From Begonia masoniana (Eukaryota > Streptophyta > Magnoliopsida > Cucurbitales > Begoniaceae): DNA of 64,000 nucleotides. Shown piece by piece: positions 23,461 through 35,250 of the stretch (position 1 is its first letter; the number at the start of each line of letters is the position of its first letter). Below the pieces are notes generated by a model. That model was not told where the DNA came from and ran no database searches. It saw only the letters and a program-made list of their open reading frames with translations. A program made the position numbers and the translations under genes. The stretch spans positions 17,496,121 to 17,560,120 of the forward strand of contig CM039506.1 of NCBI GenBank assembly GCA_022432975.1. The letters run 5' to 3'.

Positions 23461-25805
23461 ATTGATAGTATGCGAAATGTTGTGATCTATGCACAGCTCG
23501 TATGTTGTTTCGATTGAAATTCTTCAACGAGATTTTATTTCTTGGAATGTTATGCTTGGTGGGTATTAAATCATATGGGCCACCATAAGAAGCCTTGTCA
23601 AATTTCAACAATGCTTCGATCTAACGAACATCCCAATGATATAACCGGCCTAAATACGCTCGAGGTATGAGTTAGACAATGTAGTTATCAGTTAATCGTT
23701 TTAGCTCTGTTTTCAGCTTGAACCCGTAACTCAAATCCTTAAACAACAGGGTAATAATATAGTTCATTGTTAATCTGAGAGTGATAATGTCATTCCGAAT
23801 CAATTTTAGACATTTAAAAACAATCAACCCTGAGTAACCGATAGTCGAATCTGTCTATTTCAGTTCTTGGATTTCAGGTTTTGCACAGAGCGTTAGATTA
23901 AGGATTCAGGATGGCTTTGTCTATTAGACCCTAGGATGACTTGAGGTTAGAACTTATAGGATTTATTTTTAACTACTGCAATGTGAATGTTTTAGGTGGA
24001 GAAGTTTGAAGAGAAAGAGCTCAAAGTGCTAAGGAGACCAGGTAAGTGAATGTATAGGTTTCTCGGTCAATAGGACCCTACATCAAAGGATGCTAAGTAG
24101 AAACTCGTACGATGATTAGTAGTTCTTTCATGTTACTGTCTAGCATTTATGTCGACGATTTGTTCGATAGTAAGCTTTTCATACTGGCTGAATGTTCTGT
24201 CCTACAGCTTGGACGAGTTAAAGAACCTCATGCTCACGCATTATCAATGTTTTATGCACATGAAATGTTTAAAAGCATGTTCTCCCATGAACAAGATAAG
24301 ATGATAAAATCCCTACAACGTGGATGAGTGAGGGTTGGGGGCGGTTCGGCGTATGTCACAGTCCACAGTAGGACATATGAATACGACCCGCAGTAGGGAC
24401 CATGATCAAACTCACTGTCGAACCCCCTTTACCGGCACAAATCCTCTCTCATCCCACGCAACATGAACAATGATATGAATAACGAATATGGTTCAGCGAT
24501 ATGGACTATAATACGAACGATGAATGTGTTTCAGCGATGTGAATTACGTTATGAATGATGAATATGGAATAATGATTATGAACAAGAAAAGACTCATGAC
24601 CACGTTTTTCTCTGAATTATGCATTCATGCATTCATGTTATTGTTGCATTCCTTACTAAGCATTAGGCTTATAGTTTAAACCTTTGATGTAGGTGACGAG
24701 TTTTCAGGTGAGGGATTCAAGTTAAATGAGGAAGTCTAAGTTTGGCTGTTGGAGATTGCTCAGTGTGACAGTGAAGGCTGGATTGGCGAATAAGTTTTCT
24801 GGTTTATGCTCTATGAACATTATTAATGATTTTAATATGGAAGTATAAGTAGAATGAAGTTATTTCATAGTACTGGGATTGGAAATTATCTGGATGCTCA
24901 CTGGATAGAGGATGGTACAGTTTATTGAATATCTTTTGTTTAAGACTTCCGATATATGTACTCTGAGGGAATCATTGATTTCTGTTTACAGAAATGTTAA
25001 GTCTAGAAAGTTTGAGACTTGTTCATGATTATGTCTATTGGGAGATGTTGTTTAGTCCTACCGGTAGGAGTGGTGTGTTTTCTATCGGTAGATTCAGGTG
25101 TTTTCTATCGGTATCTATAGTATGTTATCAGTTGGTAAATATAAAGGATTTTCTTTTGCTATCGGCAGAAGTAGTGAGATTTCTGTCGGTAGATACAGTG
25201 TGTTTATATCGGGTGATGTAGGGGTCTTTTTCCCTGTCGCCTAGTCATCGGTAGATGTAGTTTATATATTTTCCTGCTGACGTCATCGGCAGATACAGTT
25301 TGTTTATCTTTCTGCTGACGTCATCGGCAGATGTAGTTTATATACCTTCCTGCTGACGACAACGGCAGACGCGGTTTGATTAGCTGCCGGCTGACGTCAT
25401 CGGCAGATGCGGTTTGTATATCTGCCGACGAACGTTTAATGAATTGTGTGGGATGCACGTGACTGTCGGTTGATGTGAGAACTTACATCTACCGATGGGT
25501 GATTAATGAATCACGTGAAATGCACGGGATAACCGGAAGATGTAGCTTTGGTTTATCGGTAGATGTGAGCCCTCTCCTGCCTTGTTGTTTAGTGATCGGC
25601 AGATGAGAGTGAAGTTTTGTCGTTGAGTTCGGCAGATGCTTTTTTTTAAAATCCCCCAGCCAAATGTCGTATTTCATTGTCCATGTCCTACATGTGACTA
25701 CAGAATTAGTATTTCTGCTGCTTAGTAAAAAAAATATATATATAAAAGAGTGAAAGGAGTGAGTAAAGTCATGAATTACGTGGCGATCCTTCCCGGGTCG
25801 TTACA
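23461..25805 (+). mobile_element. LTR-4: intron-bearing LTR, 5' end lost in gap
   Basis: Ends TCGTTACA at 25805. A leader exon ends at 23664 with CTCGAG|GTATGA. Microexon 23996-24041 lies between acceptor GTTTTAG and donor ACCAG|GTAAGTG. The intron 24042-24692 ends with CTTACTAAGCATTAGGCTTA and GATGTAG|GTGACGAG. Its cassette is a minisatellite of TCGGYAGATR units. No coding domain. It abuts LTR-5 directly; no TSD pair could be matched because the left end is missing. Confidence 0.75.
25040..25640 (+). repeat. TCGGYAGATR minisatellite of LTR-4 (about 14 degenerate units)
   Basis: Units such as ATCGGTAGATTCAG, ATCGGCAGATACAG and ATCGGCAGATGTAG recur, in the middle part at about 37-bp spacing and linked by TGCTGACGTC. 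One inverted unit, CATCTACCGATGG, occurs at about 25486. Confidence 0.8.
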
Positions 25806-27382
25806 ATGTGTTCGATAGAATGCCCGAATGGAGAAAATGAAGTTTTAAGAAAGAATTGTCTTAGTTAGGAGCTTGGTTTATGTATGGAATTCGTTTATTT
25901 AGGATCAATTTTAATGCCATTACTTGTGAAATGTGTTAGGTGAACCCAGCTTTCGGACGGTGCTCGGCATTTCTAAGGACGCCAGGTAAGTGGTTGTTAG
26001 GTTTCCGACCCTTAAGGCCCTACATAGTGTCAATGCTAGGTTTTCGTGCTTTGTTGATGATTTTCTGTTTGTAGGATTTTAACGTGTTGGGTAGCCTAGG
26101 ATGTTAGTTAATAGTTGTTTGTTAGGTTCGTTGCGAGTAAAGTATGTCTATGTACGTTTGTAAATTGTTTGATGATATGTCATACGTGAATTCCTCATGC
26201 ATCGTGTTTGCTCAAATGTCATATGAAATGTTTCCATGCATGATTTATGTAAAGGAAAGGTAACGATTAAGTGTGGGTTTGGACCGTATGGCCATATCAA
26301 CAAAACTAATGTCATTGTCCACGCGATGGATCATGAATACGGCCGAAAGGACTATGTACACGCACTTGGCCTACTCCCTGGCACAATCCCACCTTAATTC
26401 ATGTCAACGAAAAGAAAAAGAATAAGAATAAGTAAATGAACATGTTTTATGAAAGTCATGCATTCATGCATACGTCATTTATAGTGCATTCTCTTACTAA
26501 GCATTAGGCTTAATATTTATGTTGAATGATGTAGATGAAAAGATCGGAGGTGAGAAGCCTCTTCTCGATGGTCAACCATAGGCGGTTGATGGATAGGACT
26601 CGTGGCGATGGAATTTGTTTGGCCAGGCATATTGACCCGAGGGCATGCTTCGTGCAATGTTTTGGTAAATGTAGGTGTATATGATAGGTGTGGGTTGGTT
26701 GGAAATGATTTTGGTTGTGTAGTGGTTAGCTTGGAGTTTTCAATATTTTGGAGATAATGTTGAAATTGGGTTTACCTTGGTGATGATTTATGGGCTCCTG
26801 TTGCATGTATTTTAAGAAGTTTTGTATTGTTGTCGGTTCATGGATTTTGAGAGGGAATTGATGGTTTTAGGTATTTTTAGCTTGGCGATAAAAATGGTGT
26901 TTACGTTCGATGTTTGATTGTCGATTAGGTTGGATTGTCGTTTGATGATTTTAGGTGTTTTAAACTATAAGGATACGCTCGAGTTTTAGAACGATCCACG
27001 CGGTTTATTTTCATGAATTTTAAACACAGATTTGGGCATGTTTTGAGTCGGGTTTTTCGGGAGTTTGAGGTATTGTGTGTTCAATGTGTTTGGGTATGTT
27101 TTTAGAAGATTTAATGTGAAGAGGAGTCGTTAGAAAGGGAGAAATTCGGTTAAGTATGGAAAAAGGAGGGAAAAAGGGCTGGTGGGTGCGCGGCTAGGCG
27201 CTGGTGCGCGCGCCCAGAAGGGAATCATGGTGAATGATCGCGCCCGAGGGGCGATTGTTCGCCATCTCCGCTGTTTTTCGTCGCGAAATCCAGAGGAGGT
27301 GGCAATCATTCGCCATTTGTGGCGAATGATCGCCACGGACACGTGCGTGGCACGCGATGTGGTGCGCTGGGCACGCGCTGTG

Positions 27383-27841
27383 TGTCAAGGTCCGGGCTTG
27401 TCCAAGGCATGTTGCCTATGGCCGCCCATGCTGCTAGGTAGATTTATTTCCTTTTTAAGTAATTCTGTTGTAATCTTTTTCTTTCTATTTTTGGCAAGTG
27501 ACTCCTCGCCTACATAGCATGTCCACTCCTGCTATAATGGAGATGGCCCGGATTGCTCTTTAGGGGGAGAGGCATGACTGCACGTAGACCCCCCTACCCA
27601 ACGTTGTAATTTGCTGCTATTCAATCAAGGCTTTTTACACACACTCTTTATGCAAACTTTATACTCAAATGATGCTCCTTTCGGTTAATCTCGCTCGCTC
27701 GTTGCTTACTCGTTAGACACAAGCTCGCTCTAACGAAGTGGGCACTCGGTGCCGTTGGCACGCTCGTTGGCTGACCTAGTACTAGTGAGATATTGGGTGC
27801 CGCACGGTCTCGATACGCCCCTTGAAAGCAGGACCGTGACA
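27383..27841 (+). repeat. Chromovirus 5' LTR
   Basis: 459 bp, TGTCAAGG to GTGACA. Differs from the 3' LTR by one G/A and one T/C. The divergence suggests insertion within a few hundred thousand years under commonly used plant rates (inference). Confidence 0.95.
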
Positions 27842-27843
27842 GT

Positions 27844-27856
27844 TGGTATCAGAGCC
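27844..27856 (+). promoter_or_regulatory. Chromovirus primer-binding site
   Basis: TGGTATCAGAGCC, complementary to the 3' end of initiator tRNA-Met, two bases after the 5' LTR. Confidence 0.9.
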
Positions 27857-27882
27857 AGGTTGGCTAAAAAACGTGAGAAATC

Positions 27883-30012
27883 ATGCCGAAGAAGAATTTG
27901 ACAGAAAAGTCGGGTTCGCCATCAGATCAACTCGAGCGCCTCGTCGAGTTGGAAGAAGAAATACGGTATTTGCAAGATATACCGGACAACATTCGATTCA
28001 TAGAAGAACGAATGAAGGAAATGTCTGAATTTCCTACCGAAATAGCCACTATTCACAACAGGATAGATGCCATACCGATTCCAGAGCTGTTGAATCGGGT
28101 GGAGACCCTCGAATCCCAACAAGAAAAGGGAAAGGGAGCTGACACAGGAGAAAGTTCCACAAGTGCAATAATCGGGGTCCTGGAGCGCGTCGATGAGATC
28201 GAGCTAGCTCATACCCGGTTGTCAGAAACTGTGTCCCAAGTAACAGAGGACTTCAGGACAATGTTTGATTCTCTCAAAGCTGAGATTGGTGAGATCAACG
28301 TTAAACTGAACCTGACTATGAGAGCCATGGGAAGTCAAACCCATGGTACTGCTGCTGCCGAATTTAGCCGAGTGAAAATCCCAGAGCCAAAATCCTTTGG
28401 GGGAGCTCGAGATGCAAAAGAAATTGAGAATTTCATCTTCGACATGGAACAATATTTTAAAGCCACCAAAACAGATGATGATTCGAAAGTTACCTTGGCC
28501 ACAATGCATCTTACTGGAGATGCAAAACTTTGGTGGAGATCGAAATACCACGATATCAGTATGGGCGAATGTGTGATTGATACGTGGGAAGAACTAAAAA
28601 GACAACTGAAGGATCAATTCTTTCCAGAGAATGTCGAGTTTAATGCCCGCAGACTACTTCGAGAGTTGAAGCAGACTACAAGCATTCGTGATTATGTTAA
28701 ACAGTTCTCGGGACTCATGCTGAACATTAGAGACATGTCAGAAAAAGATAAGATCTTCACTTTCATCGAAGGTCTTAAGCCGTGGGCCAGAACTAAATTG
28801 TATGAACAAAGGGTGCAAAGCCTTTCAAGCGCTCTTGCCGCAGCAGAGCGGTTGTTTGACTATAACTCTGAGAACCCTGCACCAAAGAAGAATGCTCCTA
28901 GTAGCTCAAACGCCGCCAAGTTTCAGAAGCCGAACACTGGTACTATTGAAAAGAAACCATTTGTTCCAAGAGAAGGCTACGAAGCACCAAGAAATGCTAA
29001 CAATCAGCGACCTACAAATAGGCCTATGTCTTGCTTTCTGTGCAAAGGACCTCATCGGGTGGCCGAATGCCCTCATAGATCGGCCTTAACTGCCTTACAA
29101 GCTTCAATTCGAGATGACAACTCAGTTAAGGAAGTTTCTGAAGAAGAATCCACTGAGCTTGCCGAAGTTGGTACTATGACTTTCTTGTCAGCTGTACAAC
29201 AACAGATGGAGGAACTAAGGAAAATCCCAGAAAAAGGTCTCATGTATGTGGAGTCCTTCATCAATGACAGGGCCACTACGAGTACAATGATAGATTCGGG
29301 AGCTACTCACAATTTTATTACAGAGAAGGAAGCTCACCGACTTGGTCTGAAGCTGGAAAGGAATGGCGGAAAGATGAAGACAGTGAATGCCAAAGCGATG
29401 CCAGTACTTGGAATCGTAAGGAGAGCTCAGTTGAAGCTCGGCTCATGGACAGGACTTATTGACTTTGTCGTAGCACAGATTGATGACTTTGATATTATCT
29501 TAGGGATGGATTTCTTGATGGAACATAAAGTCATCCCAATGCCTTCAGCGAAATGTTTAGTAGTCACCAGTAACAACCCAACCGTTGTTCCTGCAATTCT
29601 AAAACAACCAAATGTCATTAATACAAAGATGCTCTCTGCTATGCAATTTAAAAAAGGGCTGAAACACGATGATCCAACTTACATGGTCGTTCCATTAGGG
29701 TTGAGTACAAAGAAGGAGGAAGTAATACACCCTGAAATCTCAAGAGTTCTAGAAGAGTTCAGGAGTACCATGCCCGAGTGCTTGCCCAAGACATTACCTC
29801 CAAGAAGAGACATCGATCATCAGATTGAACTGAACCCCGGAGCCAAACCTCCTGCAAAGGCCCCATATAGAATGGCTCCGCCAGAGCTGGCAGAACTAAG
29901 GAAGCAATTAGATGAGCTACTTGAGGCCGGATTCATCAGACCTGCTAAAGCACCTTTTGGAGCGCCAGTGTTGTTTCAAAAGAAAAAAATGGAAGTCTAC
30001 GAATGTGCATAG
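27883..30012 (+). pseudogene. Chromovirus gag-protease-RT (5' part of polyprotein)
   Basis: 709 codons from the first ATG after the primer site. Residues about 1-150 are acidic and coiled-coil-like. About 165-330 is a retrotransposon Gag domain with LWWRSKY and FIEGLKPW. A zinc knuckle CX2CX3HX4C is at about 384-396. An aspartic protease DSGATHNF starts at 471, with DIILGMDFL further on. RT begins near residue 640 ([18 protein letters not shown]). The frame is lost in a run of seven A at 29983-29989, where one base appears missing, so the ORF ends 24 bases later while the downstream frame resumes with the same RT domain. The slip could be a real mutation or a homopolymer sequencing error. Confidence 0.9.
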
Positions 30013-32174
30013 ATTACCGGGCACTCAACAAAGTCACAGTGCGCAACAAGTATCCCATTCCGCTCATCACTGACCTTTTTGATCAGTTGTATAAAGCCAA
30101 GTACTTTACCAAGCTTGATCTACGGTCAGGCTATTATCAAGTAAGAATTGCAGAAGGAGACGAACCCAAGACAACGTGCGTAACAAGGTATGGAGCCTTT
30201 GAATTCTTGGTGATGCCCTTCGGACTCACAAACGCTCCTGCAACATTCTGCACCCTCATGAATCAAGTATTTCATGAGTACCTTGACAAGTTTGTGGTGG
30301 TGTACCTTGATGACATTGTGGTATACAGCGAGACGCTAGATGAGCACAAGACACATCTCCGTTTGGTTTTCGAAAAGCTAAGAGAAAACAAACTATATGT
30401 GAAGAAAGAAAAATGCTCTTTTGCCCAGGAGAGCATCGAATTCCTCGGCCACATTGTTGAACAAGGTCGTCTTCGCATGGACCCGGATAAGATAAGTGCT
30501 GTCAAAAGTTGGAAGACCCCTACATCTGTCACCGAACTGCGTTCCTTCCTCGGACTCGCTAATTATTATAGACGATTTGTAGAAGGATTCTCGAAGAAAG
30601 CTGCACCCTTAACGGAACTCTTAAAGAAAGGAGTTTCTTGGACGTGGAGTTCAGACTGCCAAAAATCCTTCATTAATCTAAAGGAAGCTATGATACAGGA
30701 GCCGGTGCTCGCACTAGCCGATGTCACTCAGCCGTTTGAAGTAGAGACTGATGCCTCAGATGTTGCTCTAGGAGGAGTCCTGATGCAAAATGGCCATCCT
30801 ATCGCCTTCGAAAGTCGTAAGTTGAAAGAGGCAGAGAGAAAATACATTGCTTCAGAGAAGGAAATGTTGGCTGTAGTTCATTGTCTGCGCGTGTGGAGAC
30901 AGTATCTGCTTGGATCGAAGTTCATCGTAAAAACAGACAACAGTTCAATTTGTCACTTCTTTGAACAACCAAAACTTTCGGCGAAGCAGGCACGGTGGCA
31001 CGAATTAATTTCAGAATTTGATTTTCACTTTGAACACAAATCAGGCCAGAGCAATCGAGCAGCTGATGCATTAAGTCGGAAGGCAGAGTGCGCTAGTCTA
31101 TGTTATCTGTCTCAACTTCAAGCAAGTAAGGTTAATGGATCCCTAAAAGATCGCATCCGGGACAATTTACAAGACGACCCCGCAGCTCGGGCTGTAATGC
31201 AACTTGTGAAAGAAGGAAAGACGCGGCAATTCTGGATCGAAAATGGCTTGCTCTTCACCAAAGGAAACCGTCTGTATGTTCCTCGAAGCAATAACTTACG
31301 GCGTACTCTTCTGCGAGAATGCCATGATACCTTATGGGCAGGTCATGCAGGCTGGCAGCGAACTTATGCCCTTTTAAAGAGAGGATACTACTGGCCCCAA
31401 ATGAAGGGGGATGTTATGCAGTACACCAAGACCTGTTTAGTGTGCCAACAAGATAAGGTAGAGAGGAACAAGATTGCAGGTCTACTAGAACCTCTACCGG
31501 TACCAAGAAATCCTTGGGAAAGCGTTTCCTTGGACTTCATCACAAACTTGCCTTCTGCCAGCGACTTTGAAGCCATATTGGTGGTCGTCGATCGGTTCTC
31601 TAAGTATGCCACGTTCATTGCTGCCCCGAAACACTGTCCTGCCGAGACAACCGCCCAACTATTCTTCAAGCATATAGTGAAGCTGTGGGGGATTCCTCAA
31701 AGTATTGTCAGTGATAGAGACCCTCGATTCACTGGATCTTTTTGGGTGGAACTATTTCAGCTACTTGGATCAAGCTTGAATATCTCTTCCAGCTACCACC
31801 CCCAAACAGACGGTCAGACGGAACGCTTCAACAGCTTACTTGAAGAGTACCTGCGACACTTCATCAATACTAATCAGAAGAATTGGCCGAGTCTACTTGA
31901 TGTGGCTCAATTCTGTTTTAATTGTCAAAAGAGCTCCTCAACAGGAATGAGCCCGTTCGAAGTGGTTTGCGGGAGACAGCCAATCATGCCCCATACCTTA
32001 GAGCAACCATATTCTGGGAAGAGCCCGAAATCTTACAACTTCTCTAAGGAATGGAAGTACAATACAGAGATAGCTCGCGCTTACCTGGAGCGAGCATCTA
32101 AGCATATGAAGAAGTGGGCAGATAAGAAACGGCGACCGATGGAATTTAAAGCTGGTGACCTTGTACTAATTTAG
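30003..32174 (+). pseudogene. Chromovirus RT-RNase H-integrase segment
   Basis: Open for 723 codons in the frame following the A7 slip. It continues RT with the catalytic YLDDIVVYS (about 30302), [18 protein letters not shown], and RNase H with [13 protein letters not shown] and the ADALSRKAE tail. Integrase follows: an HHCC zinc-binding region ([12 protein letters not shown] ... CLVCQQDK), then the DDE core with [23 protein letters not shown] and [13 protein letters not shown]. The frame stops at TAG 32172-32174, but the same frame resumes immediately, so this is a nonsense change inside the integrase C-terminal region rather than the natural end. Confidence 0.92.
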
Positions 32175-32591
32175 TTGTTACCCGAACAACTTCGCTTGAG
32201 AGGGAAGAAAGACAAGCGACTAATCAGAAAGTATGAAGGCCCAATCGAAGTAATCGAGAAGGTCGGGAGAACATCCTATCGAGTCAATCTTCCATCGTGG
32301 CTCAAAATCCACTCGGTGATTCATGTCAGCAACTTAAAGCCTTATCATCCAGATGACGAAGACAAGGAAAGGAACGACATCTTGAGACCAGATATCTCCA
32401 TCAGCAACCAAAGGAAAAGAGAAGTTGAAGAAATCCTTGCAGATCGAAGCGTCAGAATAGGCCGGCGACAGTACCAGGAGTATCTCATCAGGTGGAAAGG
32501 GCTAGGAGACGACGAAGTATCTTGGGAGAAAGCAGAAGATCTGGAGGACTCCGCGAAGATGATCAAAGAATTCAAGCAGAAGCAGAGTTGA
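32175..32591 (+). pseudogene. Chromovirus integrase C-terminus with chromodomain
   Basis: Same frame as the preceding segment, after the TAG. It begins with the GPY-like region (RKYEGPIEVIEKVG, IHSVIHVSNLKPYHP) and ends with a chromodomain: EVEEILADRSVRIG, YLIRWKGL and SWEKAEDLED. Chromodomains direct integration to particular chromatin marks in this class. Confidence 0.9.
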
Positions 32592-32610
32592 CGAGGACGT
32601 CAACAGCTCA

Positions 32611-32622
32611 AATAGGGGAGAA
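32611..32622 (+). promoter_or_regulatory. Chromovirus polypurine tract
   Basis: AATAGGGGAGAA directly before the 3' LTR; expected plus-strand primer site. Confidence 0.85.
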
Positions 32623-33081
32623 TGTCAAGGTCCGGGCTTGTCCAAGGCATGTTGCCTATGGCCGCCCATGCTGCTAGGTAGATTTATTTCCTTTTTAAGT
32701 AATTCTGTTGTAATCTTTTTCTTTCTATTTTTGGCAAGTGACTCCTCACCTACATAGCATGTCCACTCCTGCTATAATGGAGATGGCCCGGATTGCTCTT
32801 TAGGGGGAGAGGCATGACTGCACGTAGACCCCCCTACCCAACGTTGTAATTTGCTGCTATTCAATCAAGGCTTTTTACACACACTCTTTATGCAAACTTT
32901 ATACTCAAATGATGCTCCTTTCGGTTAATCTCGCTCGCTCGTTGCTTACTCGTTAGACACAAGCTCGCTCTAACGAAGTGGGCACTCGGTGCCGTTGGCA
33001 CGCTCGTTGGCTGACCCAGTACTAGTGAGATATTGGGTGCCGCACGGTCTCGATACGCCCCTTGAAAGCAGGACCGTGACA
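32623..33081 (+). repeat. Chromovirus 3' LTR
   Basis: 459 bp, same ends as the 5' LTR, followed by TSD copy CTGTG. Confidence 0.95.
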
Positions 33082-33510
33082 CTGTGCGCGCGGTGCGCAG
33101 CAGCGGCGCGCGCGCGTGCACCACCGAGCACCCAACATGTTTTTTTTTATTTTTTTGACTTTTCAAAATACATTCAACCCGACCCTTCACGATACTTTTT
33201 AAACGTATTTTAAGGGCGATCCTCACGTATTTTTAAAGATTTTAAGGGCCCAAAACAGAGTCGACATTTTCCGAGAAAGGGTTTTTACTTTGTTTAATGA
33301 TTTAAAAGTTGACAAATTTTATGCCCATTATGTTTAAGTTAAAGTTAGGCTTTTAATGAGTCATCGGAGGTGGGTCATTTGTCAATGTTCGGTTTATTTT
33401 ACAGTGTCGAGTGAAAAAGGAAAAATTTTACGTGAACTAATGGAGGGTTTAAAGTTAATATTACATCACGGTTAGGCCGTGGCGGCCCTGACCGGGTTGG
33501 GGTCGTCACA

Positions 33511-33928
33511 CACGACGATCAACGACTGGATATGTGTTTAAACTCGGAGGTGAAACAATTTCCTGGTGTAGCAAGCGAAGCAGAGTATCGAAGCAGAGTA
33601 CCGAGCAGCGGCCATGGCAGCTCAGGAAAGTATATGGCTAATTCAGTTGATGAAAGATTTGCACCAACCAGTTGATTATGCAATACCACTTTATTGCTAT
33701 AATCAATCAGCAATCCGTTTGGTGGAGAATCTGGTATTTCATGCGAGGACTAAGCATGTGGAGGTACATTATCATTTCATTAGAGAAAAAGTCTTACAAG
33801 AAGAGATAGAGATGCATCATGTGAAGACAACCGATCAAGTTGCGGATTTGTTCAGAAAAAGTCTGAATGTCAGCAAATTTGAAGAATTCCGTAAGCAACT
33901 CAACATGATGGCCGACATTGAGGGAGAG
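33511..33928 (+). pseudogene. Ty1/copia RNase H fragment
   Basis: Encodes [18 protein letters not shown], then, after a frame disturbance at a short duplication (GAAGCAGAGTATC/GAAGCAGAGTACC, 33580-33604), a long frame with [48 protein letters not shown]-like and TTDQVADLF motifs. This is the C-terminal RNase H of a copia polyprotein, followed by purine-rich GAGGGAGAG and the 3' LTR. Everything upstream in the element is missing: coding sequence starts abruptly where LTR-5 ends (33510/33511). Confidence 0.85.
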
Positions 33929-34355
33929 TGTTGACATTCATTGTCGTCCAACCAACAACCATTTATCTACGAGATGTGATTATTTGTGAAGATTCTTCAA
34001 GTGTGAATGGGTGAAGATTCCTCAAGTATGAACGGAGTCTTTAAAGTCTCCATACACTATTCATTTGACGGCTACTATTCATTTGACGGCTACTATTCCT
34101 TTGACGGCTGCACACACTATTCCTTTTGTGGCTAGAAGAAGAAAAGTTTATTTTTTCTTGTCTCTTCCTAGCATCTATAAACAGAGGCTTGAGGAGAGAG
34201 TTTCAATCATCTCATTTACAAAATTCAAACCTCTAAGAGAGAAAGTGAGTGCAAAAGCAAAACATTTGGCTTGCGTAGTATTTTCTTAATTGTGTTCAAC
34301 AAAGTGTGTGTAGTATTTTCTTACTTGTGCTCAACGGGAAACTCTAAATTCAACA
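33929..34355 (+). mobile_element. Copia 3' LTR
   Basis: 427 bp from TGTTGACATT to ATTCAACA, with inverted TGTTGA/TCAACA ends, directly after the purine tract. Contains TCTATAAACAGAGG, a plausible TATA region, near 34170. Confidence 0.75.
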
Positions 34356-35250
34356 AGAAAACTATCACAATTTACGTCTAAAGTATAATATGCAGAATTA
34401 TATAAATGATGTAAACTAAGATGCACTTTCATTGGTGCAACACTACAAAAACAACAAGACAATAAAAGAGAAAACATAACAAAAAGCGATAATCACCCTC
34501 AAAATTCATAGCAAATAACGCTACCAATAGGTGCGCATTAATGATGCAATTTATCTTTGGTGTTTGCTGCAATAACAAAAAAGAAACGATGCAAGACGGT
34601 GAACTTAAATGATACACAACCAGAACTAAAACAGACATAAAACACGCTAGTTAACTAACAAAATATCATGGTGATTATGCATGAAAATTATCTTAAGTTA
34701 CGTGGAATAAAATATGCAAATGTGGAACAATAAAAACAAAAGAAAACAGAAACAATAAACTCCAAAATCACAAGAAAAGAAAACAACGTTAAACTTGAAA
34801 TCAGTTAAAATAATATGCTTACTAAAAATAGAACATGAAGTTTAAAATGTGAGGAACATTATTGGTTAAGACAACAGAACACAATCTCATGCAAGTGTGG
34901 GATCTTCTGGATATTAACAGAAACAGAAAACACATAACACATATTGATAATAATGAAACATCCAAGATAAGAACTCATGCAACGTGGATATTCTGGACAT
35001 CAAAAACAGAAACTAAACAAATAAAGAAAAACACAAGCTAAACTTGCTGATTAACTAAACAGAGGTTCACACATGCAAAAACACCATTGGTTATGATAAG
35101 ATGAAAGAATATTGATGCATGCAAATGTGAGATACTTATGGGTAATCAAAAACAGCAATGACAGACACGACTAACACAAAACACGAACAAACAGAGATAG
35201 AAACAACACAGACAATGACAACAGGAGCAACCTTGTGCTCTGATATCAGA
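34356..35250. other. A-rich non-coding stretch with degenerate AACAGAAAC repeats
   Basis: Irregular repeats of AAAACAGAAAC and GTGGGATCTTCTGGATAT-type phrases; no coding domain. At 35232-35250 GTGCTCTGATATCA resembles a primer-binding site for a minus-strand LTR element. Confidence 0.4.

Larger units (their letters stand above)
27383..33081 (+). mobile_element. Young Ty3/gypsy chromovirus with nearly intact layout
   Basis: A complete 5.7-kb element. Identical-length LTRs (27383-27841 and 32623-33081, 459 bp) differ at only two positions, and the TSD CTGTG (27378-27382, 33082-33086) is perfect. Order: 5' LTR, tRNA-Met-type primer site, gag-protease-RT, RT-RNase H-integrase, chromodomain, purine tract, 3' LTR. 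Coding is broken twice: a one-base frame change in an A7 run (29983-29989) and an in-frame TAG (32172-32174). The chromodomain at the integrase C-terminus places it among the chromoviruses; the lineage within them is undecided. It sits in the GC-rich cassette of LTR-5. Confidence 0.95.
25806..33510 (+). mobile_element. LTR-5: intron-bearing LTR split by the chromovirus insertion
   Basis: The LTR body is 25806-27382 plus 33087-33510, about 2.0 kb, ending GGGGTCGTCACA. Microexon 25940-25985 lies between GTGTTAG and GCCAG|GTAAGTG. Intron 25986-26534 ends with CTTACTAAGCATTAGGCTTA and GATGTAG|ATGA (the usual GTG is ATG). The leader exon is missing, so the 5' end is truncated against LTR-4. A GC-rich cassette (27225-27345) holds GGCGATTGTTCGCC and TGGCGAATGATCGCCA palindromes related to those of LTR-3. 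The right end joins copia coding sequence at 33511. Confidence 0.75.

Noticed and set aside
23312..23611. Reading frame spanning the N gap
   Set aside because: The open frame exists only because N codons cannot be stops.
25040..25640. Repeat-spacer pattern of TCGGYAGATR units
   Set aside because: Degenerate, irregularly spaced minisatellite inside an LTR, with related spacers; not a CRISPR or iteron array.
27182..27517. 111-codon frame at the 5' edge of the chromovirus
   Set aside because: It straddles the insertion boundary between LTR-5 and the chromovirus 5' LTR; no domain.
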